Notes under the pieces: generated by a model
What the model saw: only the letters and a program-made list of their open reading frames with translations
Told to the model about the DNA's origin: nothing
Database searches by the model: none
In this document: positions 6,781 through 13,413 of the stretch, piece after piece
How positions within the stretch are numbered: position 1 is the first letter of the stretch
Layout: every line of letters begins with the position of its first letter
DNA from: JAZKFT01 sp043760535
Lineage (GTDB): Bacteria > Bacteroidota > Bacteroidia > Chitinophagales > Chitinophagaceae
Assembly: GCA_043760535.1 (NCBI GenBank)
Contig: JAYUOV010000148.1
Span: 1-13,655, forward strand
Reading direction: 5' to 3'
Length of the DNA stretch: 13,655 nt
Position numbers and translations under genes: made by a program

Positions 6781-7665
6781 TTGAACTATTTTACCGAACA
6801 AAAAGAGATTTCTGCACTATTTACATTGATAGATGACCCGGACGAAGAGGTTTTTTCTACTGTGGAAAACAAACTAATAAGCTATGGTACCGGCATTATA
6901 CCTAACCTAGAAAACCTATGGGAAAATACCATTAGCGAAGCCGTTCAAGAACGCATTGAAAGCATCATCCATAAGCTGCATTACAAGGAGTTAGTTAACG
7001 AATTTATTAATTGGAAAAATGGCGATGGCGAATTGCTTTTCGGTGCTTTGCTGGTAGCTAAATACCTGTTTCCGGAAATGATAGTAGCCACACCATTACA
7101 GGAAATAGAGAAAATGCGGCGTAACATTTGGATAGAACTTAACAACTACCTTACCCCACTAGAACAGGTTAAAGTAATGGAAAGCATTTTGTACAATTAC
7201 TACAAACTAAAAGGTGGCGAAATAGCATACGTACGGCCAAATGAATTTATGATTCATAAGCTACTGGAGAGTAAGAAAGGCAACGCCATAACTGCCGGCA
7301 TTTTGTACGTAGTACTTTGCCAAATACTAGACATTCCCGTTAAAGTAATTCAAATTCCGCAGCAGTTTATACTAGCATATTTTAGCCCACAGGTTACTGG
7401 CAAATGGGATAGTGGCGGCAACCAGTTTAATCAGCAGATTAAATTTTATATAGACCCGAGCAGCGGTGCACCATACTCTCATCAGGATATTGAAACCTAC
7501 TTTAACCGGCTACAAATAACACCAAAGGAGCAGTATTTTAAGCCTATGGAAAACAAACAAATTGTAAGCTTATTGCTTCAGGAATTTGCAAATTGTTTTG
7601 TAGATGATATAAAACATGCCTACAAAAGAGAGGAACTGCTGCAATTGGTAAAATTGCTTAAATAA
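6781..7665 (+). CDS. SirB1/transglutaminase-like protein lacking catalytic Cys and His
   Basis: A 294-residue protein and the only plus-strand gene. The N-terminal part (about 8-65, ISALFTLIDDPDEEVFSTVE...) looks like a HEAT-type helical repeat. The middle and C-terminal parts match the Transglut_core2 (SirB1-like) pattern: KKGNAITAGILYVVLCQILD (165-184), VIQIPQQFILAY (189-200) and FYIDPSSGA (222-230). In catalytic transglutaminases this fold carries a Cys-His-Asp triad. Here the expected cysteine position lies in GNAI, and the usual histidine of the PxHF motif is Gln195, leaving only Asp225. The protein is therefore probably non-enzymatic; its role is unknown. The start is unusual: codon 6781-6783 is TTG, an in-frame TAA lies at 6760-6762, no ATG or GTG lies between, and the conserved-looking N-terminus begins almost at the TTG. 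It converges with the TolC-type gene, 19 bases apart, with no strong terminator between. Confidence 0.8.
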   Translation: MNYFTEQKEISALFTLIDDPDEEVFSTVENKLISYGTGIIPNLENLWENTISEAVQERIESIIHKLHYKELVNEFINWKNGDGELLFGALLVAKYLFPEMIVATPLQEIEKMRRNIWIELNNYLTPLEQVKVMESILYNYYKLKGGEIAYVRPNEFMIHKLLESKKGNAITAGILYVVLCQILDIPVKVIQIPQQFILAYFSPQVTGKWDSGGNQFNQQIKFYIDPSSGAPYSHQDIETYFNRLQITPKEQYFKPMENKQIVSLLLQEFANCFVDDIKHAYKREELLQLVKLLK

Positions 7666-7684
7666 TCCATAAGCTACAAACGCT

Positions 7685-9133
7685 TTATCTCAAAAGGCCT
7701 GCAGCCCATTGCAATGCATACCTGCTTTTAAAGAACTTCGCTTTAATACCTGCAAGTTTTTGTGCAGTTTCCAGTACTTTATTTTCTCTGGCATTTAGTA
7801 AAAACAAGGTGCTCTCTCCAATGCTAAAACGCATCTCTTCGGCCTTAAATAATCGTAGGAATGCAGCATTGGCATCCTCCGTAAATTTTATTTGCTGTAA
7901 TTGATTTACCAGTTGGTTGTAATAATATTTCACTTTGTTATCAATGCCGAGTCTTATTTCGCTGCGTTCAAGATCGGCCGATTGTAATTTTATTTTCGAG
8001 GCCTTGTAATCGCCTCTTCCCTGCCTTAAAAAAAGTGGCATTCCTATATCCACACCAAATTTATAATTGTTTTCCAGCGAAGGTGTTTTCCAAACTTCGT
8101 AACCCTTGCTAAGCACATTGTATTTTACGTTAAGCGTAGGCAACAGACTTTGGAATTTTAATTTTCTTTCTACTTCTAGGGCATCTATTTTGTATTGAAA
8201 CGCACTAAGTTTTGGATGGGCTGAACCAGCTAAAGCCAATAAATCGTTTAGTGGCTGGTAAGCTATAGTGAAAGGGTTTATGGTATCTAAAACTTTATCC
8301 GGCACCACATTCCGGGGCAGTATATAGGGCTGATTGTTTTGCTGCCATAGGAAATTACTCAGCTCGTAACCGGCGCCGTTAAAGTTCATCAATGCCTCAT
8401 TTTGCAGGTATTTAAAACTAAGCAACTGTGCAAGTGCTTCAGAAGTATCCACAGCGGGCCTGTCGCCTTGTTCTACCGTAATTTTAATAAGCCGGTAGCG
8501 GTCTTCATTAATTTTTACAGCATCACTTAAAATTTTATAGTACTGATACTCTGTTACCCATTGCCAATAAAAGCCAATAGCATCGTACAGTAAATCATTA
8601 ATGTATAGCAGTTGCTCCTGTTTAGATTGTGCTATAAACAGTTTGGCTTGTTGCAGTGCGGCTCTTCGTTTATCTAGCAGTAAATTTTTGGCTAGAGGCA
8701 CCATAAAACCAGCATAGCTTGTTTTTCCAAGGCTGGCTTCATCACTGGTTCTGTCGCCATAATTACCCTCTATGCCCGCTTTTACTTCCACGCCAAACCA
8801 GGTGGGTATTTTTAGTTCGGTATTATTGTAATTGAAATAATTTTTACCATCAAAAGTCTTTTGATCATTGTTAAAATACAGCAATGGATCAAAAGCCCCA
8901 CGGCTACTCAACAAATCGGCTTCGGCTCTTTTTACTTGAAAAGTGGCCTGCTTTACTACCGGGTGGTAGGTACGTACAATATTTAGAAATGCATCGGGTG
9001 AAAGCGTTTTTGTTGTATCCTGTGTATTGCCCGAAAAGGGCATTACAATACCAACCAAAACGAGTAAAACAAACCATACTAAAAAGTGGTGTGGTTGCTT
9101 ACCATGCAATGCAGCTACATCCTTAATCTTCAT
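7685..9133 (-). CDS. TolC family outer-membrane efflux channel
   Basis: 482 residues, third gene of the export operon. A hydrophobic stretch at about 17-34 (FLVWFVLLVLVGIVMPF) acts as a signal sequence, preceded by an unusually long, basic and histidine-containing leader (residues 1-16). The mature part has the two-fold pattern of outer-membrane efflux proteins: long amphipathic helices (TFQVKRAEADLLSSRGAFDP at about 64-83; ALQQAKLFIAQSKQ; EVERKLKFQSLLPTLNVKYN) alternating with short strand segments (GFMVPLAKNLLLDKR; FGVDIGMPLFLRQGRG). Family members trimerise into a barrel-and-tunnel that carries substrates from the periplasm to the outside. Its ATG lies 3 bases after the stop codon of the HlyD-type gene, which indicates co-transcription and probably coupled translation. 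This supports a dedicated channel for this exporter rather than a shared one. Confidence 0.93.
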   Translation of the reverse strand: MKIKDVAALHGKQPHHFLVWFVLLVLVGIVMPFSGNTQDTTKTLSPDAFLNIVRTYHPVVKQATFQVKRAEADLLSSRGAFDPLLYFNNDQKTFDGKNYFNYNNTELKIPTWFGVEVKAGIEGNYGDRTSDEASLGKTSYAGFMVPLAKNLLLDKRRAALQQAKLFIAQSKQEQLLYINDLLYDAIGFYWQWVTEYQYYKILSDAVKINEDRYRLIKITVEQGDRPAVDTSEALAQLLSFKYLQNEALMNFNGAGYELSNFLWQQNNQPYILPRNVVPDKVLDTINPFTIAYQPLNDLLALAGSAHPKLSAFQYKIDALEVERKLKFQSLLPTLNVKYNVLSKGYEVWKTPSLENNYKFGVDIGMPLFLRQGRGDYKASKIKLQSADLERSEIRLGIDNKVKYYYNQLVNQLQQIKFTEDANAAFLRLFKAEEMRFSIGESTLFLLNARENKVLETAQKLAGIKAKFFKSRYALQWAAGLLR

Positions 9134-9136
9134 AAA

Positions 9137-10480
9137 TTATTTCTTGGTAGCCGGAGGCGGCAGTTTATAATATTCCGGCGGAAATCCATTAATATTTCGC
9201 CACAGTTCGTAATAAACAGGCACATCTTTTAGTAGGGCAAATCCATTAGAACCAGTACCTATCTTTAATAATGGCGGCCATTTTCGGTCGGCGGTATCTT
9301 CGGCCACAAGTACTCTAAAATTACCATCATTATTACGGTTGGTTTCTATGGCCACCACTTTACCACCAAAAGTGCCGTAAGAAGTTGCTGGCCATCCTGC
9401 AAAAACAATTGCCGGAAAACCGTCAAACTGGAAACGTACTTTTTGCCCGATATTTATCAACTGCACATCTAACGGAGGTACAAACATTTCTACAGCAAAT
9501 GCAATGTTTTTAGGCACAATTTCCAACAGCATTTCACCCTCTTTTATTATTTCGTTAAGCCCTTCTTTTTTGGCTTTTATTATTTGGCCACCCTGCGGTG
9601 CCAATACAAAATAGTAGCCAGCACGCTGTTTTAAATTCTGGTATTTATTATTGAGCGATGCTACTTTTTCTTCGGAAGCGGCTATTTCACTACGGCTGCT
9701 GAACTGGTCGCCTTGTGCTTTAAAAATCTTATCGGCATACTCCTGGGTGGCCGTACTTACTTCCAGTTTGTTTACTATCAAATCCTGTCTCAGGTTGCTC
9801 AGTTCGTTTTCTTTATCGGTGAGAGCAGCTTTAGATTTTATAAAAACAGCATTTCGGCGTTCAAAATCTATTTTGCTAATGGCACCTTCGTCCCACATTA
9901 TTTTTGCCCTTTGCAGTTGTACATCACCGTTCTCAAATTCTAATTTCGCAGCTATTACATCGGCATTTTTACTCTGTATTTTTCTTTCTATCTGTTCTAG
10001 TTTATTATTGAGTGATGATATTTTAAGATCTCTTTGTTCCTGCAGGGTTTGAATCTGGCTTTCGGCGGTTCCTATTTTTTGGGTATAAAACCCTGCCTTG
10101 TCTTGATTGGCTGTTATTTGTTCCTGAGTGCGGCTAAGCTGGTTGGGGTCTAGGTAATCGTCTTTTACTTCGGCCAGTTGCAGCAGCGTATCGCCGGCTT
10201 TTACAAAATCGCCTTCTTTTACATACCATTTAATTATTTTTCCCGGTATTTGGCTGTTCAATTCTTGCGGCCGTTGCTCTTGCCTAAGAGTGGTTACAAA
10301 ACCCTTAGATCGTATATTTTGCGTCCATGGCAAAAACATAGAAACAATTAATAATATTAGCAACCCATACACCCATTTACTGGTATAACGTTTGTGGTTG
10401 ATTTGATATACGTATTCGAATGCCTGTAATTTTACTCCAGATGTGGCTTGTATATCCTGATCTAAATGATTGATCAACAT
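9137..10480 (-). CDS. HlyD-type periplasmic adaptor (membrane fusion) protein
   Basis: 447 residues. A short cytoplasmic N-terminus (1-35) leads to one inner-membrane helix (about 36-52, WVYGLLILLIVSMFLPW). Residues about 75-105 are the first half of a lipoyl/barrel-sandwich domain (IPGKIIKWYVKEGDFVKAGD). A long alpha-helical hairpin follows (about 113-285) rich in Gln, Glu, Lys and Asn with heptad character, then the second lipoyl half (VLAPQGGQIIKAKKEGLNEIIKEGEMLLEIVP, 292-323) and a C-terminal beta-domain (330-430). This order is that of HlyD-like adaptors, which bridge an inner-membrane ABC exporter and a TolC channel. It starts at the ATG 10478-10480 after a 263-base gap from the ABC gene and ends 3 bases before the channel gene. 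The proline-rich tail PPPATKK is unremarkable. Confidence 0.94.
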   Translation of the reverse strand: MLINHLDQDIQATSGVKLQAFEYVYQINHKRYTSKWVYGLLILLIVSMFLPWTQNIRSKGFVTTLRQEQRPQELNSQIPGKIIKWYVKEGDFVKAGDTLLQLAEVKDDYLDPNQLSRTQEQITANQDKAGFYTQKIGTAESQIQTLQEQRDLKISSLNNKLEQIERKIQSKNADVIAAKLEFENGDVQLQRAKIMWDEGAISKIDFERRNAVFIKSKAALTDKENELSNLRQDLIVNKLEVSTATQEYADKIFKAQGDQFSSRSEIAASEEKVASLNNKYQNLKQRAGYYFVLAPQGGQIIKAKKEGLNEIIKEGEMLLEIVPKNIAFAVEMFVPPLDVQLINIGQKVRFQFDGFPAIVFAGWPATSYGTFGGKVVAIETNRNNDGNFRVLVAEDTADRKWPPLLKIGTGSNGFALLKDVPVYYELWRNINGFPPEYYKLPPPATKK

Positions 10481-10743
10481 GGGTTGATGTTTAATTTTAT
10501 TAATGATGCCTGCAAAATATTAGCACGTACGTTGTTAAAATTTTTTTTGTTCTTTTTTACTTTAATTTAATTCTTGATAGCTAACCAAGTAACCATACCA
10601 AAAGGAGGTAATCTATTTTTTTATATTTCTATCCCTCTTTAAAGTTCTATAAACCCAAACTTTACCCTAACAAGTTGTTAGGAAATAACAAAAAGACTGC
10701 ATGGCGTTTCATCAAAATCCGAAATCGCAAACCGTAGAATTAC
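10481..10743. other. 263-base gap inside the export operon with operator-like palindrome
   Basis: This AT-rich spacer separates the ABC gene from the adaptor gene and has no coding frame. It contains a 17-base near-perfect palindrome (10666-10682), a -7-like sequence with one extra spacer base just downstream of it on the minus strand (TAAAGTTTG, 10656-10664), another imperfect one nearer the adaptor gene (TAATATTTTG, 10513-10522), and a direct repeat TAACCAAGTAACCA at 10582-10595. Such a long gap inside an otherwise tight operon suggests that the adaptor and channel genes may have their own regulated promoter. None of these elements is conclusive. Confidence 0.4.
10666..10682. promoter_or_regulatory. 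Operator-like palindrome upstream of the adaptor gene
   Basis: CCTAACAA-G-TTGTTAGG has perfect 8-base arms around a single central base. It lies about 60 bases beyond the stop codon of the ABC gene and about 185 bases before the adaptor start. It can form only a short 6-bp hairpin in RNA, and no U-run follows on the minus strand, so a terminator is unlikely. A dimeric regulator site is a fair guess. It abuts the imperfect -7-like sequence at 10656-10664, a position where a bound protein could block a promoter. Confidence 0.35.
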
Positions 10744-12420
10744 CTATTTTATTACTTTTAAGCCACCATCTACCAATTCAAAAATTTGGTCACATTTAAG
10801 TTTGTATGGCTCATCATTGGTAGCAATAATTACGGTAGCATGATCTAGTTTTTCTTTTATCAATTGCAGTAGTTGCTGGTGGCTGCCTTCGTCCATTCCC
10901 TCCCATGGATCTTCTAAAAGCAGTAGGCTTGGTTTTGAAACAAAAGCCCTGAGGAATAAAATTTTTCGGGTAACCGACTTTGAAAGACGCCGCCCTGTTG
11001 GGTCAAGTTGTGTATCGAAACCATTTTTTAACCCCCCAATATAGTTGCCAAGCCCTATACGCTGAGCTATTTCCAGTACTTCTTGTGTAGAATACTGGCA
11101 GTAGCCCATCGAAATATTTTCCCACAAGCTACCTTGAAAAATATCCTGCTGGCTAAAGAAAATGCTGGTGTGCTGTCGCAGCGAATCTAAAGTATAGTTA
11201 CTTATGGGTATATCATTTAGTAGTAGTTGCCCATCGAATTTGTTATATGCACCTGTAAGCAGCCGCAGTAGGCTACTTTTACCACTCCCTTCTTTGCCGG
11301 TAAGGCATACATCGCTGCCCGGTTTTATTTCGAAAGAAATATTGTGTAGCACTTTTTTATTATCAAACCCAAAGTTTACTTCGGAAGCGTTTATTTTAAT
11401 ACCCTTCGAAGCATCTAGCGTAAGTGTACCGCCTTTCTCTAAAGGCTTATCTATTACTTTGCCTAATTTTTCTACACTTGTAAGAACATCATACACTTTA
11501 TCTAGGCTTACAATAAACTTTTCTACACTAGCCAGCACACTAATAATTACGATTTCGGCAGCTATAAATTGGCCTATATTCAATTGATTATTTAACAGCA
11601 AGGCACCACCCACAATAAGCATAGCTGCAGTTATTAATACTTTAAAAAGTATGAGTGCCCAGTATTGAGAAAGCAATACTTTAAAATGGCTGGTACGAGC
11701 CTTTAAGTAGCCAGTTAGGTACTTGTCGCTTTTTTCCAAGTGCAGCGTGGTACCTTTTGAATATTTAAGACTTTTTATAGTTCGGGCCATTTCTTCTAGC
11801 CAGCCTTCTACTTTGTATTTATAATCGCTTTCTTCCATGCTGGTTTCAAACCCTTTGCGGCTGGTGATGCTGATAACTGCAAACAATGCTATAATTAGGA
11901 ATATGCCAAAAAGGATAAAAATGGAATTATAAAACGACAGCAGCACCAGCCCAAATATTATCTGTATAGTGGCAACGGGTATATCCAGTAATAGTTTGGA
12001 AAGCCCTTTTTGAAGCGAAACCACATCGAAAAACCTGTTGACCAGTTCTGGCAAGTAATAGCCGTCCATGCTCATCATATCCATTTTAGGAAGGCGGTAA
12101 GTAAATTCAAAAGTGTAGCGGGCAAAAAGGTTTTGTTGTATTCTTTCGTTAAGTTTCATTTGGTTTACTTGTAGCAAACCAGAAAGAAACACACCGACCA
12201 CCACCATGATAATTAATAAAACCAGCGATGTGGAAATAACATTGGCCTGTACAAAATTGATGATGGATTGGATGCCGAGAGGTAAGGTAAGCTGCACAAG
12301 CCCATAGAGTACAGCATAAAAATAAATAGCCGAAATTTCCCTTCGTTCCAGCTTAATAATTTTAAAGAAACGACTGATAGAATTGCGTACAGTTATTTGC
12401 TCTGATTGATTTTCTGCCAT
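10744..12420 (-). CDS. ABC exporter subunit (fused permease-ATPase) with divergent ATPase motifs
   Basis: 558 residues, first gene of the export operon. Residues about 30-310 form the exporter transmembrane domain with hydrophobic segments near 32-58, 64-84, 146-185 and 255-300. Residues about 335-555 form the nucleotide-binding domain. There is no N-terminal C39 peptidase domain, so it does not cleave leader peptides. Walker A is intact (GKEGSGKSS, 375-383, Lys381) and the Q-loop has Gln425. The other motifs deviate: the signature LSGGQ is LSKSV (479-483), Walker B plus catalytic Glu is LLLLED (499-504, Glu then Asp instead of Asp then Glu), and the H-loop His is Asn535 (ATND). With the adaptor and channel genes it would form an ATP-driven conduit across both membranes. 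Cargo is unknown. The start is the ATG 12418-12420, with a good -7 element at 12508-12515. Confidence 0.92.
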   Translation of the reverse strand: MAENQSEQITVRNSISRFFKIIKLERREISAIYFYAVLYGLVQLTLPLGIQSIINFVQANVISTSLVLLIIMVVVGVFLSGLLQVNQMKLNERIQQNLFARYTFEFTYRLPKMDMMSMDGYYLPELVNRFFDVVSLQKGLSKLLLDIPVATIQIIFGLVLLSFYNSIFILFGIFLIIALFAVISITSRKGFETSMEESDYKYKVEGWLEEMARTIKSLKYSKGTTLHLEKSDKYLTGYLKARTSHFKVLLSQYWALILFKVLITAAMLIVGGALLLNNQLNIGQFIAAEIVIISVLASVEKFIVSLDKVYDVLTSVEKLGKVIDKPLEKGGTLTLDASKGIKINASEVNFGFDNKKVLHNISFEIKPGSDVCLTGKEGSGKSSLLRLLTGAYNKFDGQLLLNDIPISNYTLDSLRQHTSIFFSQQDIFQGSLWENISMGYCQYSTQEVLEIAQRIGLGNYIGGLKNGFDTQLDPTGRRLSKSVTRKILFLRAFVSKPSLLLLEDPWEGMDEGSHQQLLQLIKEKLDHATVIIATNDEPYKLKCDQIFELVDGGLKVIK

Positions 12421-12507
12421 GGTTTTGCTGCGGTAATGCTTTAACAGTTATGTATTTACACAATTCTGAGAAAAAGAATAGATATAAAATATTTTCTTTA
12501 TTGGCTG

Positions 12508-12515
12508 CAAATATA
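12508..12515 (-). promoter_or_regulatory. Bacteroidota-type -7 promoter element of the export operon
   Basis: Minus-strand TATATTTG, identical to the element in front of the SRP RNA and a perfect fit to TAnnTTTG. Transcription would begin near 12503, leaving a leader of about 80 bases before the ABC gene start at 12420. No clear -33 TTG was found at 17-23 bases upstream, so confidence is moderate. Confidence 0.45.
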
Positions 12516-12874
12516 GTTTTGAAACAGATAGTATGCTTTCTAAAACTGGTTTGTAATAAAGTTTGTATTTTATTAACGAATTATCATAACCCAATCTAAA
12601 TTTAAAAATATGAGGTAAAAGGAGGCATATCAAGCCTTACACAAATTCCCAACTTTATAAACCCTAAACAATCATTACGGGATTCTATAGTTTTTAAAAG
12701 AAACACATTCCTTCTATCATGCTACTACATTTATAACCAGTTTTAAAAAGCTAATTAGTTCGAAATTTTTTTGTTTAAACCAGTAACCTATAAAAAAGCA
12801 TGACTAACAAAAAGCTCCAAAAATGCTAATAGAATATAGCCAATAGCCTCCAAACTTTCCTTTGAAAACCACAC

Positions 12875-12939
12875 AATTAAAGGCATTAACCCCAATAGGC
12901 TAACCCCACTTTTTCGTCACCCATTTAGTGCCTTTAATT
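12875..12939. repeat. 11-bp inverted repeat enclosing an 8-bp direct repeat
   Basis: AATTAAAGGCA at 12875-12885 is the exact reverse complement of TGCCTTTAATT at 12929-12939, leaving a 43-base loop. Within the loop, TAACCCCA occurs twice 14 bases apart (12887-12894 and 12901-12908). A further TAGCC at 12844-12848 can pair with GGCTA at 12898-12902. The element sits just beyond the terminator of the FtsY/small-protein transcript and far upstream of the export operon promoter. Its function is unknown. Confidence 0.5.
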
Positions 12940-12950
12940 TTAAGCCCATA

Positions 12951-12998
12951 AAAAAAGTGATACACCCCGATTTTGCAATCGAGGTGTATCACTTTTTT
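12951..12998 (-). terminator. Very strong intrinsic terminator after the small secreted protein gene
   Basis: Arms 12951-12972 and 12977-12998 form a 22-bp stem closed by a four-base loop, with core GTGATACACC/GGTGTATCAC and an A-run/U-run at the base. The only imperfect position, C12967 opposite A12982, turns into a U-G wobble in minus-strand RNA. It begins 13 bases after the stop codon of the 119-residue gene in reading direction and most likely ends the transcript coming from ftsY. Confidence 0.9.
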
Positions 12999-13011
12999 TT
13001 TAAAACTTCAT

Positions 13012-13371
13012 TTAATAAAACAAATGGCTCATCACATTGTCTGCGGTATTTATTTTAGGTTTAAGGCCCAAAAATGAAGTCATCTGCCTTGCCAGTAAAA
13101 TAGTTTTTAATTTGCTTATAAACGCTCCATTAAATAAATTAAATTTAGATGCATATTCAGCTACATCCGTTTTTTGAAGCGGAAGTATATCCACCTTCTT
13201 AGTTAAAAATTGCACTACAGCATCACCAACTTGTGGCGTCTGATCCATGTTTAAATTTAGTGCAGTCTTTAATTTTTGCATTATTTGCCCGGTTAATCCA
13301 CCTACATCTAATTGTGCCTGTACGGCTATGCTGGTAAATAAGAACACAATAGCAATAAAAATCTTTTTCAT
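13012..13371 (-). CDS. Small secreted protein of unknown function
   Basis: 119 residues, beginning with a clear Sec signal peptide (MKKIFIAIVFLFTSIAVQA, cleavage before QLDVGG), leaving a mature protein of about 100 residues. The mature part is mostly predicted helix with many Leu, Lys and Thr residues (QIMQKLKTALNLNMDQT, FLTKKVDILPLQKTDVAEYA, FISKLKTILLARQMTSFLG). It has no cysteine and no metal-binding or catalytic motif that I can see. I do not recognise the family. The gene starts 42 bases after the ftsY stop on the same strand and is followed directly by a strong terminator, so it is probably the last gene of an ftsY transcript. A TAnnTTTG-like TACGTTTA in the short gap could give it its own start. 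The signal peptide, typical Bacteroidota composition and terminator support a real gene. Confidence 0.75.
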   Translation of the reverse strand: MKKIFIAIVFLFTSIAVQAQLDVGGLTGQIMQKLKTALNLNMDQTPQVGDAVVQFLTKKVDILPLQKTDVAEYASKFNLFNGAFISKLKTILLARQMTSFLGLKPKINTADNVMSHLFY

Positions 13372-13413
13372 AGCTAGTTAGATTGTTTAAACGTAAGATA
13401 CGTTGCATTCGGC

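Larger units (their letters stand above)
12421..12950. other. Long non-coding region upstream of the export operon
   Basis: About 530 bases without a convincing gene. The promoter of the export operon is proposed at 12508-12515. A 61-codon minus-strand frame (12448-12633) covers that promoter, is rich in Tyr/Ile/Leu as random AT-rich DNA is, and was rejected. From 12634 to 12830 nothing stands out. The stretch 12836-12939 contains short direct and inverted repeats, listed separately. No tRNA, riboswitch or known RNA fold was recognised. Confidence 0.5.

Noticed and set aside
6591..6836. Plus-strand open frame of 81 codons before the SirB1-like gene
   Set aside because: It overlaps the start of the SirB1-like gene in another phase, has low-complexity Phe/Lys/Thr composition, and has no recognisable motif or ribosome-binding context.
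10600..10612. Perfect Shine-Dalgarno-like sequence on the plus strand
   Set aside because: No start codon or open frame follows at a usable distance, so it is not evidence of a plus-strand gene.
12448..12633. Minus-strand open frame of 61 codons upstream of the ABC gene
   Set aside because: It covers the probable promoter of the export operon and has the Tyr/Ile/Leu/Lys composition expected of random AT-rich DNA.
13012..13371. Small secreted protein as substrate of the ABC exporter
   Set aside because: It carries a typical Sec signal peptide, which would send it to the periplasm by itself, and it appears to be co-transcribed with ftsY rather than with the exporter.
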